64,000 nt of DNA. Origin: PHAA01 sp964494735. Its GTDB lineage: Bacteria; Bacillota; Syntrophomonadia; Syntrophomonadales; Syntrophomonadaceae. Numbering within the stretch: position 1 is the first letter of the stretch; each line of letters begins with the position of its first letter. Below the pieces are notes generated by a model, which did not search any database, was not told where the DNA came from, and was given only the letters and a program-made list of their open reading frames with translations. The stretch is taken from the NCBI GenBank assembly GCA_964494735.1, contig CAZBSD010000004.1, forward strand, positions 1-64,000, read 5' to 3'. Made by a program: the position numbers and the translations under genes. Below, in pieces: positions 1 to 9,122 of this stretch.

Positions 1-118
1 GGGGACAATGGCTGCCCGGCCACAACACCGATTCCTTCCGGGGTAGTCTATGTATTACCACATTCAGGAAGGACCCTATCAGTAGTGATGCGATCAATAT
101 CAGTATCTTAATGAGCAT
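1..118 (-). CDS. pilD: Prepilin peptidase PilD/GspO, N-terminal fragment (runs off the window)
   Basis: The reverse complement starts with ATG at 118 and encodes about 39 residues before the window edge. A first hydrophobic segment is followed by GSFLNVVIHRLP and a segment ending in HCP. This matches the start of type IV prepilin peptidases, in which the GSFLNVVIxR motif precedes the first cytoplasmic loop. The ribosome binding site AAGAGGTG lies just upstream. The enzyme is an inner-membrane aspartic protease that cleaves and N-methylates prepilins. It is the last visible gene of the pilB-pilT-pilC-pilA-pilD run and would process the PilA next to it. The catalytic aspartates lie outside the window. 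Confidence 0.8.
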   Translation of the reverse strand, partial: MLIKILILIASLLIGSFLNVVIHRLPRKESVLWPGSHCP

Positions 119-153
119 ACCCACCTCTTATCAACGCAAATTCATAATTCCAT

Positions 154-570
154 TTAAGGCGTTGCTACTCCTGGAGTCAATGTGAAGACAGACCCTTCAG
201 TAACAGTCTGGGAAGCCTGATAATTGCCTACCTCCGGAGTCCAGGTAACAACATAGGGCGTGTTACCTCCACCAGTTAGTGCGAAGTCCCCTCCCGATGT
301 AGGCGTTTTGCCTGGTTCAAAATAATCTTCGCTGATATTCCCGAATGCCTGAACTACATCACCGCTGCTGGTCTCTTGAATCCGGGCGGCGTTCACAATC
401 CCAGCCGCCGTAATGGCATCAGATTTCACTTTGGATTCATTCAATACCCCATTATACCTTGGTATGGCAATGGCTGCCAATACCACCAGGACGGCCATGA
501 CAATGACCAGCTCTACCAGAGTAAAACCCTTCTGTGCTTGTTTTTCCTGATCAGTTTCTCTTCTCAACAA
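154..570 (-). CDS. pilA: Type IV major pilin-like protein
   Basis: This is a class III-signal prepilin of about 138 residues. A short charged leader ends in QKG, and cleavage before FTLVELVIVM leaves the methylated Phe and the conserved Glu5. A hydrophobic helix of about 20 residues then leads into a Gly/Thr-rich C-terminal domain with no obvious disulfide pair. The start is uncertain. A GTG at 579 is buried in the ribosome binding site GGAGGTG, so I prefer the TTG at 570, eight bases after GGAGG. The gene lies between pilC and pilD in the pilus operon. The product is probably the major pilin, although a minor pilin cannot be excluded. Confidence 0.85.
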   Translation of the reverse strand: MLRRETDQEKQAQKGFTLVELVIVMAVLVVLAAIAIPRYNGVLNESKVKSDAITAAGIVNAARIQETSSGDVVQAFGNISEDYFEPGKTPTSGGDFALTGGGNTPYVVTWTPEVGNYQASQTVTEGSVFTLTPGVATP

Positions 571-656
571 ATGCTGCACCTCCTATTCCCACTACAACTG
601 TATACTGTTGCCATAAAGCATAGGCATCACCTCCTTGCATTTTCTTACCGCGTTGG

Positions 657-1868
657 TTACATACTGACTGTGCTTACCATATCCAGCATGGGCAGAAGCA
701 TGGCCACGACTACTGCCCCGACGATACCTGCCACCACCAATATCAGCAGTGGTTCGATCAACTTGGTCATGTTTTCCACGCTGTCATTTAGTTCGGTATC
801 ACAAAAATCCGATAATTGGCCCAAAACGATGTCTAGAGTACCAGTCGCTTCTCCGACGGCTATCATGTCGGTTAACATTGGTGGAAAAACCCCGCTGCGT
901 GCCAAAGGCTCAGCCACTGTTGCGCCGGCACTGATGCTGCGGCGGACCGCGCTGATGACTTCACGGTACTTCCAATTGGTTATGGTCTCGCCCACCACTT
1001 CCAGGGCTGGTAAGATTGGTATTCCTGCTTTCAGCAGTATTCCCAAGGTTCCGGTGAACGCGGCCATGATGCGTTTCCTTTCCAGGGCGCCGATTAGGGG
1101 CAGTCTCAGTTTTAGGGTATCCAAAAGTACCCCGCCTTTGCTGGTGCGGGCTGCCCGTTTTATCAAACATATGGAGCCTGCAATCAGGCCGATCAGAAAT
1201 GGTACCGCGGTTACCAGTTCTTCACTGGCGTACAGTAAAAACCTGGTGGACCAGGGCAGACTGACCCCCGAAGATTCCAATATGCCTGCAAATCTAGGTA
1301 TTACCAGCACCACCAGAAGCCCCATTATGAATACTGCCAATAATGCAGTAAATACCGGGTAAGCAGAGGCAGATTTCAATTTGCGGCGGCTCTCTTCTCC
1401 TTTTTGGAGATGGTCGCTTAAGCGCAACAACATAGTATCAAGGGCACCGCTGGCTTCTCCTGCTTTGATCATGTTTATATAGACCGGGGAGAACGTTTGC
1501 GGGTAGGCGCTTAATGCCTGCCCCAATCCCGAGCCGGCTCGAACCTCGGCAATGACTTTGTCAAAGATCCTGCGTAAAGCTGGGTCGCCGTTCTGCAACT
1601 GCACGGTTTGCAGGCAATCCATGATCGGCATCCCCGCCGCCAGCATGACTGACAGTTGCCGCGTAAATGCTGCCAGGGCCCCCCTGTCAACTCGAGCGGA
1701 TAAATGTAACTGGCGATGGGCAGGAATGTCAGTATCATGTTCGCGCAGGTGCACTATCGCAAATCCTTGCTCCAATAATCCCATAATGACCGCGTTTTTA
1801 TGATCAGCTTCCAAGATTCCTTTCAGTGCAACGCCCCGTGCATCCCGCACCCGGTAGTGGTATTTCAA
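657..1868 (-). CDS. pilC: Type IV pilus inner-membrane platform protein PilC/GspF
   Basis: This 403-residue protein contains two tandem T2SSF domains. Each is a helical bundle with a QL-rich stretch (around residues 70-190 and 270-395), and the domains are separated by transmembrane segments near residues 170-190 and 220-235. A final hydrophobic hairpin follows near residues 370-395. Length and duplicated layout match PilC/GspF, which anchors the PilB and PilT motors in the cytoplasmic membrane. The likely start is TTG at 1868, preceded by a G-rich ribosome binding site. The gene follows pilT by 15 bases and is surely co-transcribed with it. Confidence 0.92.
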   Translation of the reverse strand: MKYHYRVRDARGVALKGILEADHKNAVIMGLLEQGFAIVHLREHDTDIPAHRQLHLSARVDRGALAAFTRQLSVMLAAGMPIMDCLQTVQLQNGDPALRRIFDKVIAEVRAGSGLGQALSAYPQTFSPVYINMIKAGEASGALDTMLLRLSDHLQKGEESRRKLKSASAYPVFTALLAVFIMGLLVVLVIPRFAGILESSGVSLPWSTRFLLYASEELVTAVPFLIGLIAGSICLIKRAARTSKGGVLLDTLKLRLPLIGALERKRIMAAFTGTLGILLKAGIPILPALEVVGETITNWKYREVISAVRRSISAGATVAEPLARSGVFPPMLTDMIAVGEATGTLDIVLGQLSDFCDTELNDSVENMTKLIEPLLILVVAGIVGAVVVAMLLPMLDMVSTVSM

Positions 1869-1883
1869 GACTCTTGTCCCCCC

Positions 1884-2939
1884 CTATCCATATCCGCCCC
1901 ATTGTTCTGCTACCTGTCCCGCTGTGTGGTCGGATATCTTGTTTTGTTCCAAGAGTCGCTGCACCGCTGTCTTCATGCTTATCATCCCCTGCGCCGTGCC
2001 GGTCTGAAGGCACGAGTGTATCATGTGTATCTTATTGGTACGCACCAAATTGCGGACCGCCTGATTCATAACCAGTACCTCGGCCGCCAACACCCGGCCA
2101 TCACCAGCGCTGTTCGGAAATAGCTTCTGATAGACGATCCCGATCAGGGCATGGGCGACCTGCGTTCGGACTTGCTGCTGCTGGTGGGGAGGGAAAACAT
2201 CTATTATGCGTTCCACGGTCTGCACCGCACTTCCAGAGTGTACCGAAGCCAATACCAGATGCCCAGTTTCCGCTGCGGAAAGAACTATAGATATATCCTC
2301 CACATCCCTCATCTCACCTACCAGGATGATGTCAGGATCCTGGCGCAGGGCTGATCGCAGACCGTGGGCGAATGAAGGACTATCGAGGCCGATCTCACGC
2401 TGGTTGATTACGGCCTTTATATTTTGGTGCAGGTATTCCACCGGATCTTCCAGGGTGATGATGTGGCAGCGCCGGTTTTGGTTGATATAATTCAAGAGCG
2501 AGGCCAATGATGTCGTTTTGCCACTGCCACTGGTTCCGCTCACTAGGAGCAATCCGCTTTCCCGGGATATCATTTTTCGGACCACCGGAGGCAATCCCAA
2601 CTCATCCAGATCCGGTATCTTACTGGGCAATATCCGTATCGCCGCGGCCCAAATCCCGCACCCGGTATAGATGTTCAGTCGGGCCCGGCTCTTATCCGGC
2701 AATGATATGGTAAAGTCAGCCTGACCGCCTTGATCCGGTTTCGGCACAACTTCCTTAGCCACCATTATCTTTCGAATCAACATTTTTATATCTTGCTCGT
2801 CGATCACAGCGTCATCCGGGAGGGTCACCAAATTGCCCTGAAGACGATAGGTGGGCGGCAAACCAACCATCATATGTATGTCGGAAGCTCCCATGCGGGC
2901 TCCCTCGGCAATGAATTCCATAATCTTTTTATCGTTCAT
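1884..2939 (-). CDS. pilT: Type IV pilus retraction ATPase PilT
   Basis: This 351-residue secretion ATPase has Walker A SGTSGSGKTT, an Asp box around EDPVEYLH and a Walker B-like region with LRQDPDIILVGEMRD. The N-terminal PAS-like domain (SDIHMMVGLPPTYR) and the absence of a zinc-binding tetracysteine motif favour the PilT retraction motor over PilB. The hexameric ATPase would act at the cytoplasmic face and pull pili back. It lies three bases downstream of pilB and just upstream of pilC, with AAGGG close before the ATG. Confidence 0.92.
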   Translation of the reverse strand: MNDKKIMEFIAEGARMGASDIHMMVGLPPTYRLQGNLVTLPDDAVIDEQDIKMLIRKIMVAKEVVPKPDQGGQADFTISLPDKSRARLNIYTGCGIWAAAIRILPSKIPDLDELGLPPVVRKMISRESGLLLVSGTSGSGKTTSLASLLNYINQNRRCHIITLEDPVEYLHQNIKAVINQREIGLDSPSFAHGLRSALRQDPDIILVGEMRDVEDISIVLSAAETGHLVLASVHSGSAVQTVERIIDVFPPHQQQQVRTQVAHALIGIVYQKLFPNSAGDGRVLAAEVLVMNQAVRNLVRTNKIHMIHSCLQTGTAQGMISMKTAVQRLLEQNKISDHTAGQVAEQWGGYG

Positions 2940-2942
2940 CCC

Positions 2943-4532
2943 TTATGGATCCCCCAATACCGCCTTAATTACCTCTTCTAATGAAGTCTGTCCCTGCCGC
3001 GCTTTGGCCAAAGCATCCTCCCTCACTGTTATCATCCCATCCAACAGCGCCGCCGCCTGGCATTGATCCGCATTGACCCCTGCATAGACAGCTTGACGCA
3101 GGGCCGGACCGGCCAACATTACCTCCTGCACCGCTATTCGCCCTCTATAACCCATCTGGCGACACATATTGCATCCTGGCGCAGTATAAAAGGTTGTGCC
3201 GCCAGCCTCCGGAATACCAATGGCGGTTGCCCGGTGCGCTTCCAGCATCAACGGTTGGCGGCAGTTCTGACACAGCCGGCGCAAAAGTCTTTGCGCCACC
3301 ACGCCGTTTAGTGCGCTGGCCAGCAGAAAGGGTTCGATCCCCATGTCAACCAAACGGGCTATGGCTTCCGCGGCACTGTTGGTATGAAGGGTGGATAATA
3401 CCAGATGGCCGGTCAGGGCCGCCCTGACTGCCAAGCGAGCGGTTGACTGGTCCCGGATCTCACCCACCATTATGATGTCGGGATCCTGGCGCAAGATCGA
3501 TCCCAAACCGGTTGTGAAGTCCATACCGGCTTTAGGGTTGATCTGTACCTGGCTGATACCCGGCAGCGAATACTCCACCGGGTCTTCAAGGGTGATTATG
3601 TTACGGGTGCTGGAATCGATCACCTGCAGCAAGGCATACAGGGTGGTAGTTTTTCCTGAACCGGTGGACCCGGTCACCAGGACTAATCCACTGGGGCGCT
3701 GCCATAAAGAACGTAATTTTTTCACATTCGCTTCGCTGAGGCCAAGACCATCGAGGCCGGTTATCATGTTAGCCTTATCCAACACCCGTATAGCCGCTTT
3801 CTCTCCCTGTGAAGTGGGGAGTGTGGAGATTCGGAAGTCTACCTCCTTGGAATCCATGTTCAACTGAAATCGTCCGTCCTGAGGTATTCTCCTTTCGGCG
3901 ATATCCAGCCCCGCCATGATCTTCAGACGAGAAACCAGTGCCGGCATTACAGCCTTCGGCAGGGTCAACACCGGATACAGTTCTCCATCCACCCTGAAAC
4001 GAACTCTGATCACATCTGCCTGGGGCTCCACATGCACATCGCTGCTGCCGGCTGCGACGGCTTGTTTCAATAGAAGATAGACCATTCGTATTATCGGAGC
4101 ATCATCCTGGATGGCTTTGGGACGCAGGTCTTTTTCTTCGGATAATTCCTTATTGAGAGATTCCTCCATCTCAGTTACTGCCTTTTCCATAGCCGGATCC
4201 AAACGATAAGCAAACAGATTCCGTATGGCGGTCTCAATTTCCGCTGCCGAAACCAGAATCGGAATCACTTCCAGACCGGTGATAAGGCGAACACCTTCTA
4301 TTTGTTGATGATTGGAAGGATCAGCCATGGCTAATGTAATGGAGCGTTTGGTTCGCGACAACGGCAGCAGTTTTTGGGACCGTATCATCTGGGCTGGCAG
4401 GAGCTCCAGTGTCTCTCTTTGAATGTCCATGTTTATAACATTGAACGATTGTTTCTCCGTCTCGGCGCTCAGGCCGATGGGGAAGGGGGAATCAATCCGA
4501 ATATGCATATTTTTGTCAATATCACCGATCAT
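2943..4532 (-). CDS. pilB: Type IV pilus assembly ATPase PilB/GspE
   Basis: An N-terminal MshEN-like domain (roughly residues 30-110) precedes the ATPase core, which has Walker A GSTGSGKTTTLYALL, an Asp box at TLEDPVEY and RQDPDIIMVGEIRD. A tetracysteine zinc site follows (CQNC then CNMC), typical of PilB/GspE and absent from PilT. MshEN domains often bind cyclic-di-GMP, which would be one route of control here. I chose the ATG at 4532 because GAAGGTG lies at proper spacing; a GTG nine bases upstream is also open. It is the first gene of the pilus operon. Confidence 0.92.
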   Translation of the reverse strand: MIGDIDKNMHIRIDSPFPIGLSAETEKQSFNVINMDIQRETLELLPAQMIRSQKLLPLSRTKRSITLAMADPSNHQQIEGVRLITGLEVIPILVSAAEIETAIRNLFAYRLDPAMEKAVTEMEESLNKELSEEKDLRPKAIQDDAPIIRMVYLLLKQAVAAGSSDVHVEPQADVIRVRFRVDGELYPVLTLPKAVMPALVSRLKIMAGLDIAERRIPQDGRFQLNMDSKEVDFRISTLPTSQGEKAAIRVLDKANMITGLDGLGLSEANVKKLRSLWQRPSGLVLVTGSTGSGKTTTLYALLQVIDSSTRNIITLEDPVEYSLPGISQVQINPKAGMDFTTGLGSILRQDPDIIMVGEIRDQSTARLAVRAALTGHLVLSTLHTNSAAEAIARLVDMGIEPFLLASALNGVVAQRLLRRLCQNCRQPLMLEAHRATAIGIPEAGGTTFYTAPGCNMCRQMGYRGRIAVQEVMLAGPALRQAVYAGVNADQCQAAALLDGMITVREDALAKARQGQTSLEEVIKAVLGDP

Positions 4533-4671
4533 CGTTACCACCTTCAGAGAACCAAAATTTCCTGCAACAATGTCAATCTTCTTTTCATTTTGACAGCAGT
4601 GTATATATTTCTATTCTCTTACAATATTTTCCTGCTTTCTGGGCGAAAATTTTCCAGATAATTTCCATAAC

Positions 4672-4707
4672 AAAAAACAGGGGCCTCCTGGCAAGAGAAG
4701 GTCCCTG
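4672..4707 (-). terminator. Rho-independent terminator after nadE
   Basis: On the minus strand a 9-bp stem (CAGGGACCT with AGGCCCCTG, one G-U pair, 12-base loop) is followed directly by TTTTTTG. It lies about 40 bases past the nadE stop codon and before pilB, so it separates the aro/nadE unit from the pilus operon. Confidence 0.85.
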
Positions 4708-4745
4708 TCGTCTCAGTTCAAAATATAATTGTAAGGGCTACATTT

Positions 4746-6395
4746 TTAGAGTTCGTATCGGGCCGCAAGCGGCATGCGCCGTGCTGCCCCGAACGCCCGG
4801 GTACTCGCCTTAAGCCCGGGAGCAGCTTGTTTGCGCTTATATTCATTGCGGTTCACCGTATTCAACACCCAACGCACTGTTTCAGGCTCAAAGCCGCACT
4901 CGATTATCTGAGCGGTCGAATAGTTTTCTTCGATGTACAAATTCAGTATAGCATCCAAGACTGGATAAGGCGGCAGTGTATCTTGATCTTTCTGATCGGG
5001 GCGCAACTCCGCCGAAGGCGCTTTGGACACGATGGCTTCCGGGATGATATTCCGCTCCTGGTTGATGTAGGCGGTCAACTCATACACCACCGTCTTGGGA
5101 ACATCGGCCAGAACGCTGAGACCACCGCACATATCCCCATAGAGAGTGCAGTAGCCCACGGCTATTTCACTCTTGTTGCCGGTATTGATTACCATGGCCC
5201 CATATTTATTAGATAGAGCCATCAGGATGTTGCCCCGGATCCGGGCTTGGATGTTTTCTTCGGTTATATCGGGCTGGTATCCAGCGAAATGCTCTTGGAG
5301 TGATTCCAGATAGGTATCAAATATGTGAGCAATGGGTATGGTTTTACATTCGATACCCAAGTTCAGAGCAAGTTGCAAAGAGTCGTCCACACTGCCTTTG
5401 GATGAATATTGGGACGGCAGGCACACACCCAGAACGTTTTCCTTACCCAAAGCTTCGACGGCCAGGCAGGCAGTGACGGCCGAGTCGATTCCGCCGGACA
5501 AACCGATTATAGCTTGGTTGAAGCCGCTTTTGTGGAAGTAGTCCTTAAGCCCCAACACTAAGGCCCCATACAAATCCGCCATGGTATCTGAGGTGCGGCA
5601 CACAGCCGCCACTGCCTCCTGACCCAACTCGACAATCCGGAGCTCCTCTACAAAGGCGGGCATCTCTTCCAAGACCTCTCCATCAGCATCGACCAGCATG
5701 CTCTGGCCATCGAAAATGAGTTCATCGTTGCCGCCAACCTGATTTAGATAAAGAACTGGTACACCGTTGTTACGCGCATGCTTGCTCATCAATCGGCATC
5801 TCATCTTCTGCTTGTTCAGGAAGTAAGGTGATGCCGAAATATTGATGAGGATATCTATCCCTTGCCGAGCCAGTTCGGTAATGGGGTCGAAGTCGTAACG
5901 AACGGCCCCCTTCCAAAGCTCACTTTCATTCCAGGCATCTTCGCAGACAGTGATTCCCAACCGTAACCCTTTGTAAATAACCGGTTTGACTTTCTTATAA
6001 CCATCAAAATACCTGGTTTCATCAAAGACATCATAAGAGGGTAACAAGCATTTGGGTTGGCTGAGGAGAACTTCCCCATCGGCAATCAGCAAGGCTGAGT
6101 TGAATAGGCCGCGACCAGTCCTCTTACCGGTAGGCTGGGGTGCACCGAACAACACCGCACACCCAGGCAGTATTGCAGAAAGATCAACCAGCTCTTTGAT
6201 AGCCAGGTCTACGTGTTGAAGAAAGACTGGCCTTTCCAGTAGATCCCGGGGAGGATAGCCGACTAAGAATAACTCCGAAAAAACGACCAGATCAACCTGC
6301 TGTTGGTGGCATTCCAACCAAACGTCTTTGAGCCTCTGCAAATTGCCTTTGATATCGCCGACAATCGTATTCAATTGGGCCATGGCTATCTTCAT
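4746..6395 (-). CDS. nadE: Glutamine-dependent NAD+ synthetase
   Basis: This 549-residue two-domain enzyme carries an N-terminal carbon-nitrogen hydrolase (glutaminase) domain with FSELFLVGYPPRDL and the nucleophile region GITVCEDAW. A C-terminal synthetase domain follows, with the ATP pyrophosphatase loop GLSGGIDSAVTACL near residue 300 and NTGNKSEIAVGYCTLYGD further on. It converts nicotinate adenine dinucleotide to NAD+ with glutamine as ammonia donor. It starts four bases inside the end of aroK (ATGA overlap), so translation is probably coupled. The pairing with shikimate genes looks like operon convenience rather than a shared pathway. Confidence 0.96.
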   Translation of the reverse strand: MKIAMAQLNTIVGDIKGNLQRLKDVWLECHQQQVDLVVFSELFLVGYPPRDLLERPVFLQHVDLAIKELVDLSAILPGCAVLFGAPQPTGKRTGRGLFNSALLIADGEVLLSQPKCLLPSYDVFDETRYFDGYKKVKPVIYKGLRLGITVCEDAWNESELWKGAVRYDFDPITELARQGIDILINISASPYFLNKQKMRCRLMSKHARNNGVPVLYLNQVGGNDELIFDGQSMLVDADGEVLEEMPAFVEELRIVELGQEAVAAVCRTSDTMADLYGALVLGLKDYFHKSGFNQAIIGLSGGIDSAVTACLAVEALGKENVLGVCLPSQYSSKGSVDDSLQLALNLGIECKTIPIAHIFDTYLESLQEHFAGYQPDITEENIQARIRGNILMALSNKYGAMVINTGNKSEIAVGYCTLYGDMCGGLSVLADVPKTVVYELTAYINQERNIIPEAIVSKAPSAELRPDQKDQDTLPPYPVLDAILNLYIEENYSTAQIIECGFEPETVRWVLNTVNRNEYKRKQAAPGLKASTRAFGAARRMPLAARYEL

Positions 6396-6961
6396 TCCAT
6401 TTCCCCCTCTGACGCTGGTCCCGCCCCTTTGGCCTGAAAAGTCAGCTCACCCTTCGCCTGCAATATGGATAATACCTCTTCAACGATCTCGTTTAAGCTT
6501 TTGCCGCTGGTGGATACCCTTATGTTCGCACTGGCGTAGTACGATTCTCGTGATTGCAGCATATCTTCGATGTCTGCTATACTGACGCCCTTTTTCAGCA
6601 AGGGCCGACTGCCCTTTTTACGGCTGACCCGGGCATGTATTTCCCTGGGTGGAGCGTCCAGGCAGATCAGGATGCCATTTTCTTTGAGGGCCGCAACATT
6701 ATCGCTGCTCACCACCGTTCCTCCCCCGGTGGCTATGACCAGATTCTGGCTGCTGCCAAGCTTTTTGGCCATCAAGCCCTCCTCAGAACGGAACCGCACT
6801 TCTCCGTACTGCCGGAATATATCGGTGACCGACATCCCGATCAGGGACTCAATCTCCCGGTCCATATCAACAAAGGGCCGGTTCAATTTTTCCGCCAGGC
6901 GCGTGCCGACTGTGGTCTTACCGGTACCCATGAAGCCTATCAAAATTATATTCTTCGCCAT
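6392..6961 (-). CDS. aroK: Shikimate kinase
   Basis: About 189 residues, with Walker A GFMGTGKTTVGTRLA at the N terminus, the shikimate-binding DMD motif (FVDMDREIE), GGGTVVS and RPLL near the lid. It phosphorylates shikimate at the 3-hydroxyl. The ATG at 6961 is preferred over one 15 bases upstream because GGAAGG lies eight bases before it. The protein is slightly longer than usual, with a charged C-terminal tail. It overlaps the end of aroC by 16 bases and the start of nadE by four. Confidence 0.95.
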   Translation of the reverse strand: MAKNIILIGFMGTGKTTVGTRLAEKLNRPFVDMDREIESLIGMSVTDIFRQYGEVRFRSEEGLMAKKLGSSQNLVIATGGGTVVSSDNVAALKENGILICLDAPPREIHARVSRKKGSRPLLKKGVSIADIEDMLQSRESYYASANIRVSTSGKSLNEIVEEVLSILQAKGELTFQAKGAGPASEGEME

Positions 6962-8136
6962 TTCCAAACCTTCCATAGATATTCATTGTACGCTGCATAA
7001 TTCGATTCAACCTGGCCGATGAAGTCTCCCCCCACCTTTTCCAAGAAAGCGCGAGCTATCCCGTAGGCAAACATGGCCTCACCAACCACGCTGGCAGCTG
7101 GGACTGCGCATATATCGGATCTTTCTATGTCAGCCTTCTCTTCCGCCCAAGCCACCGTGTTAACGCTGATTAAAGGTTTATATAAGGTAGGGATCGGTTT
7201 CATATAGACACGCGCCCATATCGATTCACCGTTGCTCATTCCCCCTTCGATTCCGCCCGCCCGATTGGTTTGACGGAATATCCCCCGGTCAGAAGCGAAA
7301 CGTATCTCATCGTGGACCAGCGACCCAGGGCTAAGCGAATTCCTAATTCCATCTCCCAGCTCAACCGCTTTTATGGCCGGTATCGACATCAGCAGGGCGC
7401 TGAGGCGGGCGTCCAGGCGCTCTTCCCAGCAAGTGAAGGTCCCCATTCCAGGAGGCGCTCCCAGTATCCCGACCTCAAAACAACCGCCAAGAGACTCACC
7501 CGCTTGGCGGGCTTCGTCTATGGCCTGTATCATTTCGACCCCTTTGGCCTCATCCGCGCAACGAACCGGTGAGATTGAGACCTTGCCTCTATGATCCTCC
7601 AGATTGTTCAGCCCCACTATTTGAGGCAGAGAGACCACCTTGCCGATGGATACCACCTGGCTGAAGACCTCCATTTGGAAGTGCTCCAACAATTGCCTGA
7701 ATATTGCCCCGGCAGCTACACGTGAAGCCGTCTCCCGGGCACTGGCCCTTTCCAGCACATCGCGCATATCATGGAGGTCGTATTTCATCGCCCCACTGAG
7801 ATCGGCATGCCCGGGGCGGGGCCTTCGCACCGTTCGTTCTCCGCCGCCGGCGGAGGTATTTTCGATCGCCATGATCTCCTGCCAGTTTTTCCAGTCTCGG
7901 TTTCGGATCAGAAAGGATATAGGACTGCCAGTTGTGCGTCCAGCCCGGATTCCAGCCAATATCTCCACTTCATCCGCTTCTATAGCCATACGCCCGCCGC
8001 GGCCATAGCCCATTTGGCGAAGTCGTAATTGGTGGTTTATGGCCTCTGCTTTTATCGGCAAACCGGATGGCATCCCCTCTATGATGGTGACAAGTGCCTG
8101 ACCGTGGGATTCACCGGCAGTTGTATACTTGAGCAT
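6946..8136 (-). CDS. aroC: Chorismate synthase
   Basis: This is a full-length 396-residue family member. It shows the N-terminal TAGESHGQALVTIIEG signature, the central RPGHADLSGAMKY region and the ASARETASRVAAGA signature, with FMN-binding residues in the GG(M/I)SNG segment near residue 300. It converts EPSP to chorismate using reduced FMN, the last common step of aromatic biosynthesis. The ribosome binding site AGGAGG is well spaced from the ATG. It lies upstream of aroK, with aroE two genes further upstream in the same direction. Confidence 0.97.
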   Translation of the reverse strand: MLKYTTAGESHGQALVTIIEGMPSGLPIKAEAINHQLRLRQMGYGRGGRMAIEADEVEILAGIRAGRTTGSPISFLIRNRDWKNWQEIMAIENTSAGGGERTVRRPRPGHADLSGAMKYDLHDMRDVLERASARETASRVAAGAIFRQLLEHFQMEVFSQVVSIGKVVSLPQIVGLNNLEDHRGKVSISPVRCADEAKGVEMIQAIDEARQAGESLGGCFEVGILGAPPGMGTFTCWEERLDARLSALLMSIPAIKAVELGDGIRNSLSPGSLVHDEIRFASDRGIFRQTNRAGGIEGGMSNGESIWARVYMKPIPTLYKPLISVNTVAWAEEKADIERSDICAVPAASVVGEAMFAYGIARAFLEKVGGDFIGQVESNYAAYNEYLWKVWKWRRI

Positions 8137-8144
8137 AATACCTC

Positions 8145-8651
8145 CTATTTTTTAATAAGGTAACCACCCCGAAAATGCTTGGGTTCCATGAATACCACAA
8201 ACGCTTCCGGTTCGCGCTCGGTGATGTAGGCGGTGACCCGCCTGGCCATCTGGCGTTTCAAAACCATATTTAAAACCAGCTTAGGTCCTAATTTTCCTTG
8301 CGCCTCCCAAGTAGTGACCGGAAAACCTTCTCCTCGTAATTCTTCGACAACATAACTGTGCTCACGGTCGATTATCACCTGTACTCCCCGGTATCCCAAG
8401 GCAAGGCGTTCTTCAATGAGACTGCCCACGACCACCCCCACCGAAAAACCGAGGCAAAAGACGACCAGTTTAACCGGATCACTCAATGCGCCTACCACCA
8501 TACCCAACGCCACGGTATAGACCATGATCTCAAAGAATCCGATGATAGCTGCGGTCCATTTATCACCCCGGATGATGAGTATCGTTCGTATGGTAGCCAT
8601 CGATACATCTATGATACGGGCCAAAAATATGAACAACAGTTGAAAATACAT
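8145..8651 (-). CDS. UPF0316 / DUF2179 family membrane protein
   Basis: This 168-residue protein has three N-terminal hydrophobic segments (about residues 3-18, 33-58 and 62-80). A soluble C-terminal DUF2179-like domain with GVQVIIDREHSYVVEELRGE follows. The layout matches the UPF0316 family of Firmicutes, whose molecular role is not established. The C-terminal half resembles the cytoplasmic domain of YitT-type proteins. It starts with ATG behind GGAGGG and lies eight bases before aroC, so it is in the same operon. No function is proposed. Confidence 0.85.
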   Translation of the reverse strand: MYFQLLFIFLARIIDVSMATIRTILIIRGDKWTAAIIGFFEIMVYTVALGMVVGALSDPVKLVVFCLGFSVGVVVGSLIEERLALGYRGVQVIIDREHSYVVEELRGEGFPVTTWEAQGKLGPKLVLNMVLKRQMARRVTAYITEREPEAFVVFMEPKHFRGGYLIKK

Positions 8652-8666
8652 AAACTCCCTCCTATC

Positions 8667-9122
8667 CTACCATCCCTCCGGGGGTGTCTGCGACAGTCGG
8701 GCCCGCCCGGCCACAGGATTGACAATTATGTATATTCTTTGATAACTGTTGGTCAGTGTTACTGTCCCGCCTGAAGCCGGTGCTCCCGTCGGTGTAAAAA
8801 CGCAGGAGGGCAATGAGCCCGACTTGGTTGTGAAGGTTGTGGCCCCGACGAATTCTACCCCCGTCTGCAGATTGGTGGCCGCCTTACCGAGCATCTTGTA
8901 TTTTGAACTGGCCGGATAGAAGATCACTGTGGCCGACTCACCTCCGGTAATAGCCTGCTGGCGGGCAGCTCTTAGTACGCCGGCCATCTGGCGGGCGTCT
9001 GTATGTAGTCTGGCATCAGCCAGCGGCTTGTCCATCATGGGGAAAGCCATGGCAAGTGATAATACCATTATGGCCATCACCACTACTGTCTCCAACAGGG
9101 TAAAGCCATCATTCCTTCGCAA
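8667..9122 (-). CDS. GspH/FimT-type pseudopilin
   Basis: This 151-residue protein starts with a very short leader ending in Gly6. FTLLETVVVMAIMVLSLAMAF follows, a standard prepilin cleavage site with Glu at mature position 5 and a hydrophobic helix. The downstream domain has the DARQMAGVLRAARQQAITGG stretch seen in GspH/FimT minor pseudopilins. Only a TTG start is available, and it overlaps the end of aroE by 14 bases. The gene is embedded among shikimate genes, about 4 kb from the pilus operon. The product would be cleaved by PilD and could prime pilus assembly. Confidence 0.8.
   Translation of the reverse strand: MRRNDGFTLLETVVVMAIMVLSLAMAFPMMDKPLADARLHTDARQMAGVLRAARQQAITGGESATVIFYPASSKYKMLGKAATNLQTGVEFVGATTFTTKSGSLPSCVFTPTGAPASGGTVTLTNSYQRIYIIVNPVAGRARLSQTPPEGW

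Noticed and set aside
376..1362. Long plus-strand open frame opposite pilC and pilA
   Set aside because: It is antisense to two clear pilus genes, has no ribosome binding site and its translation has no family-like pattern.
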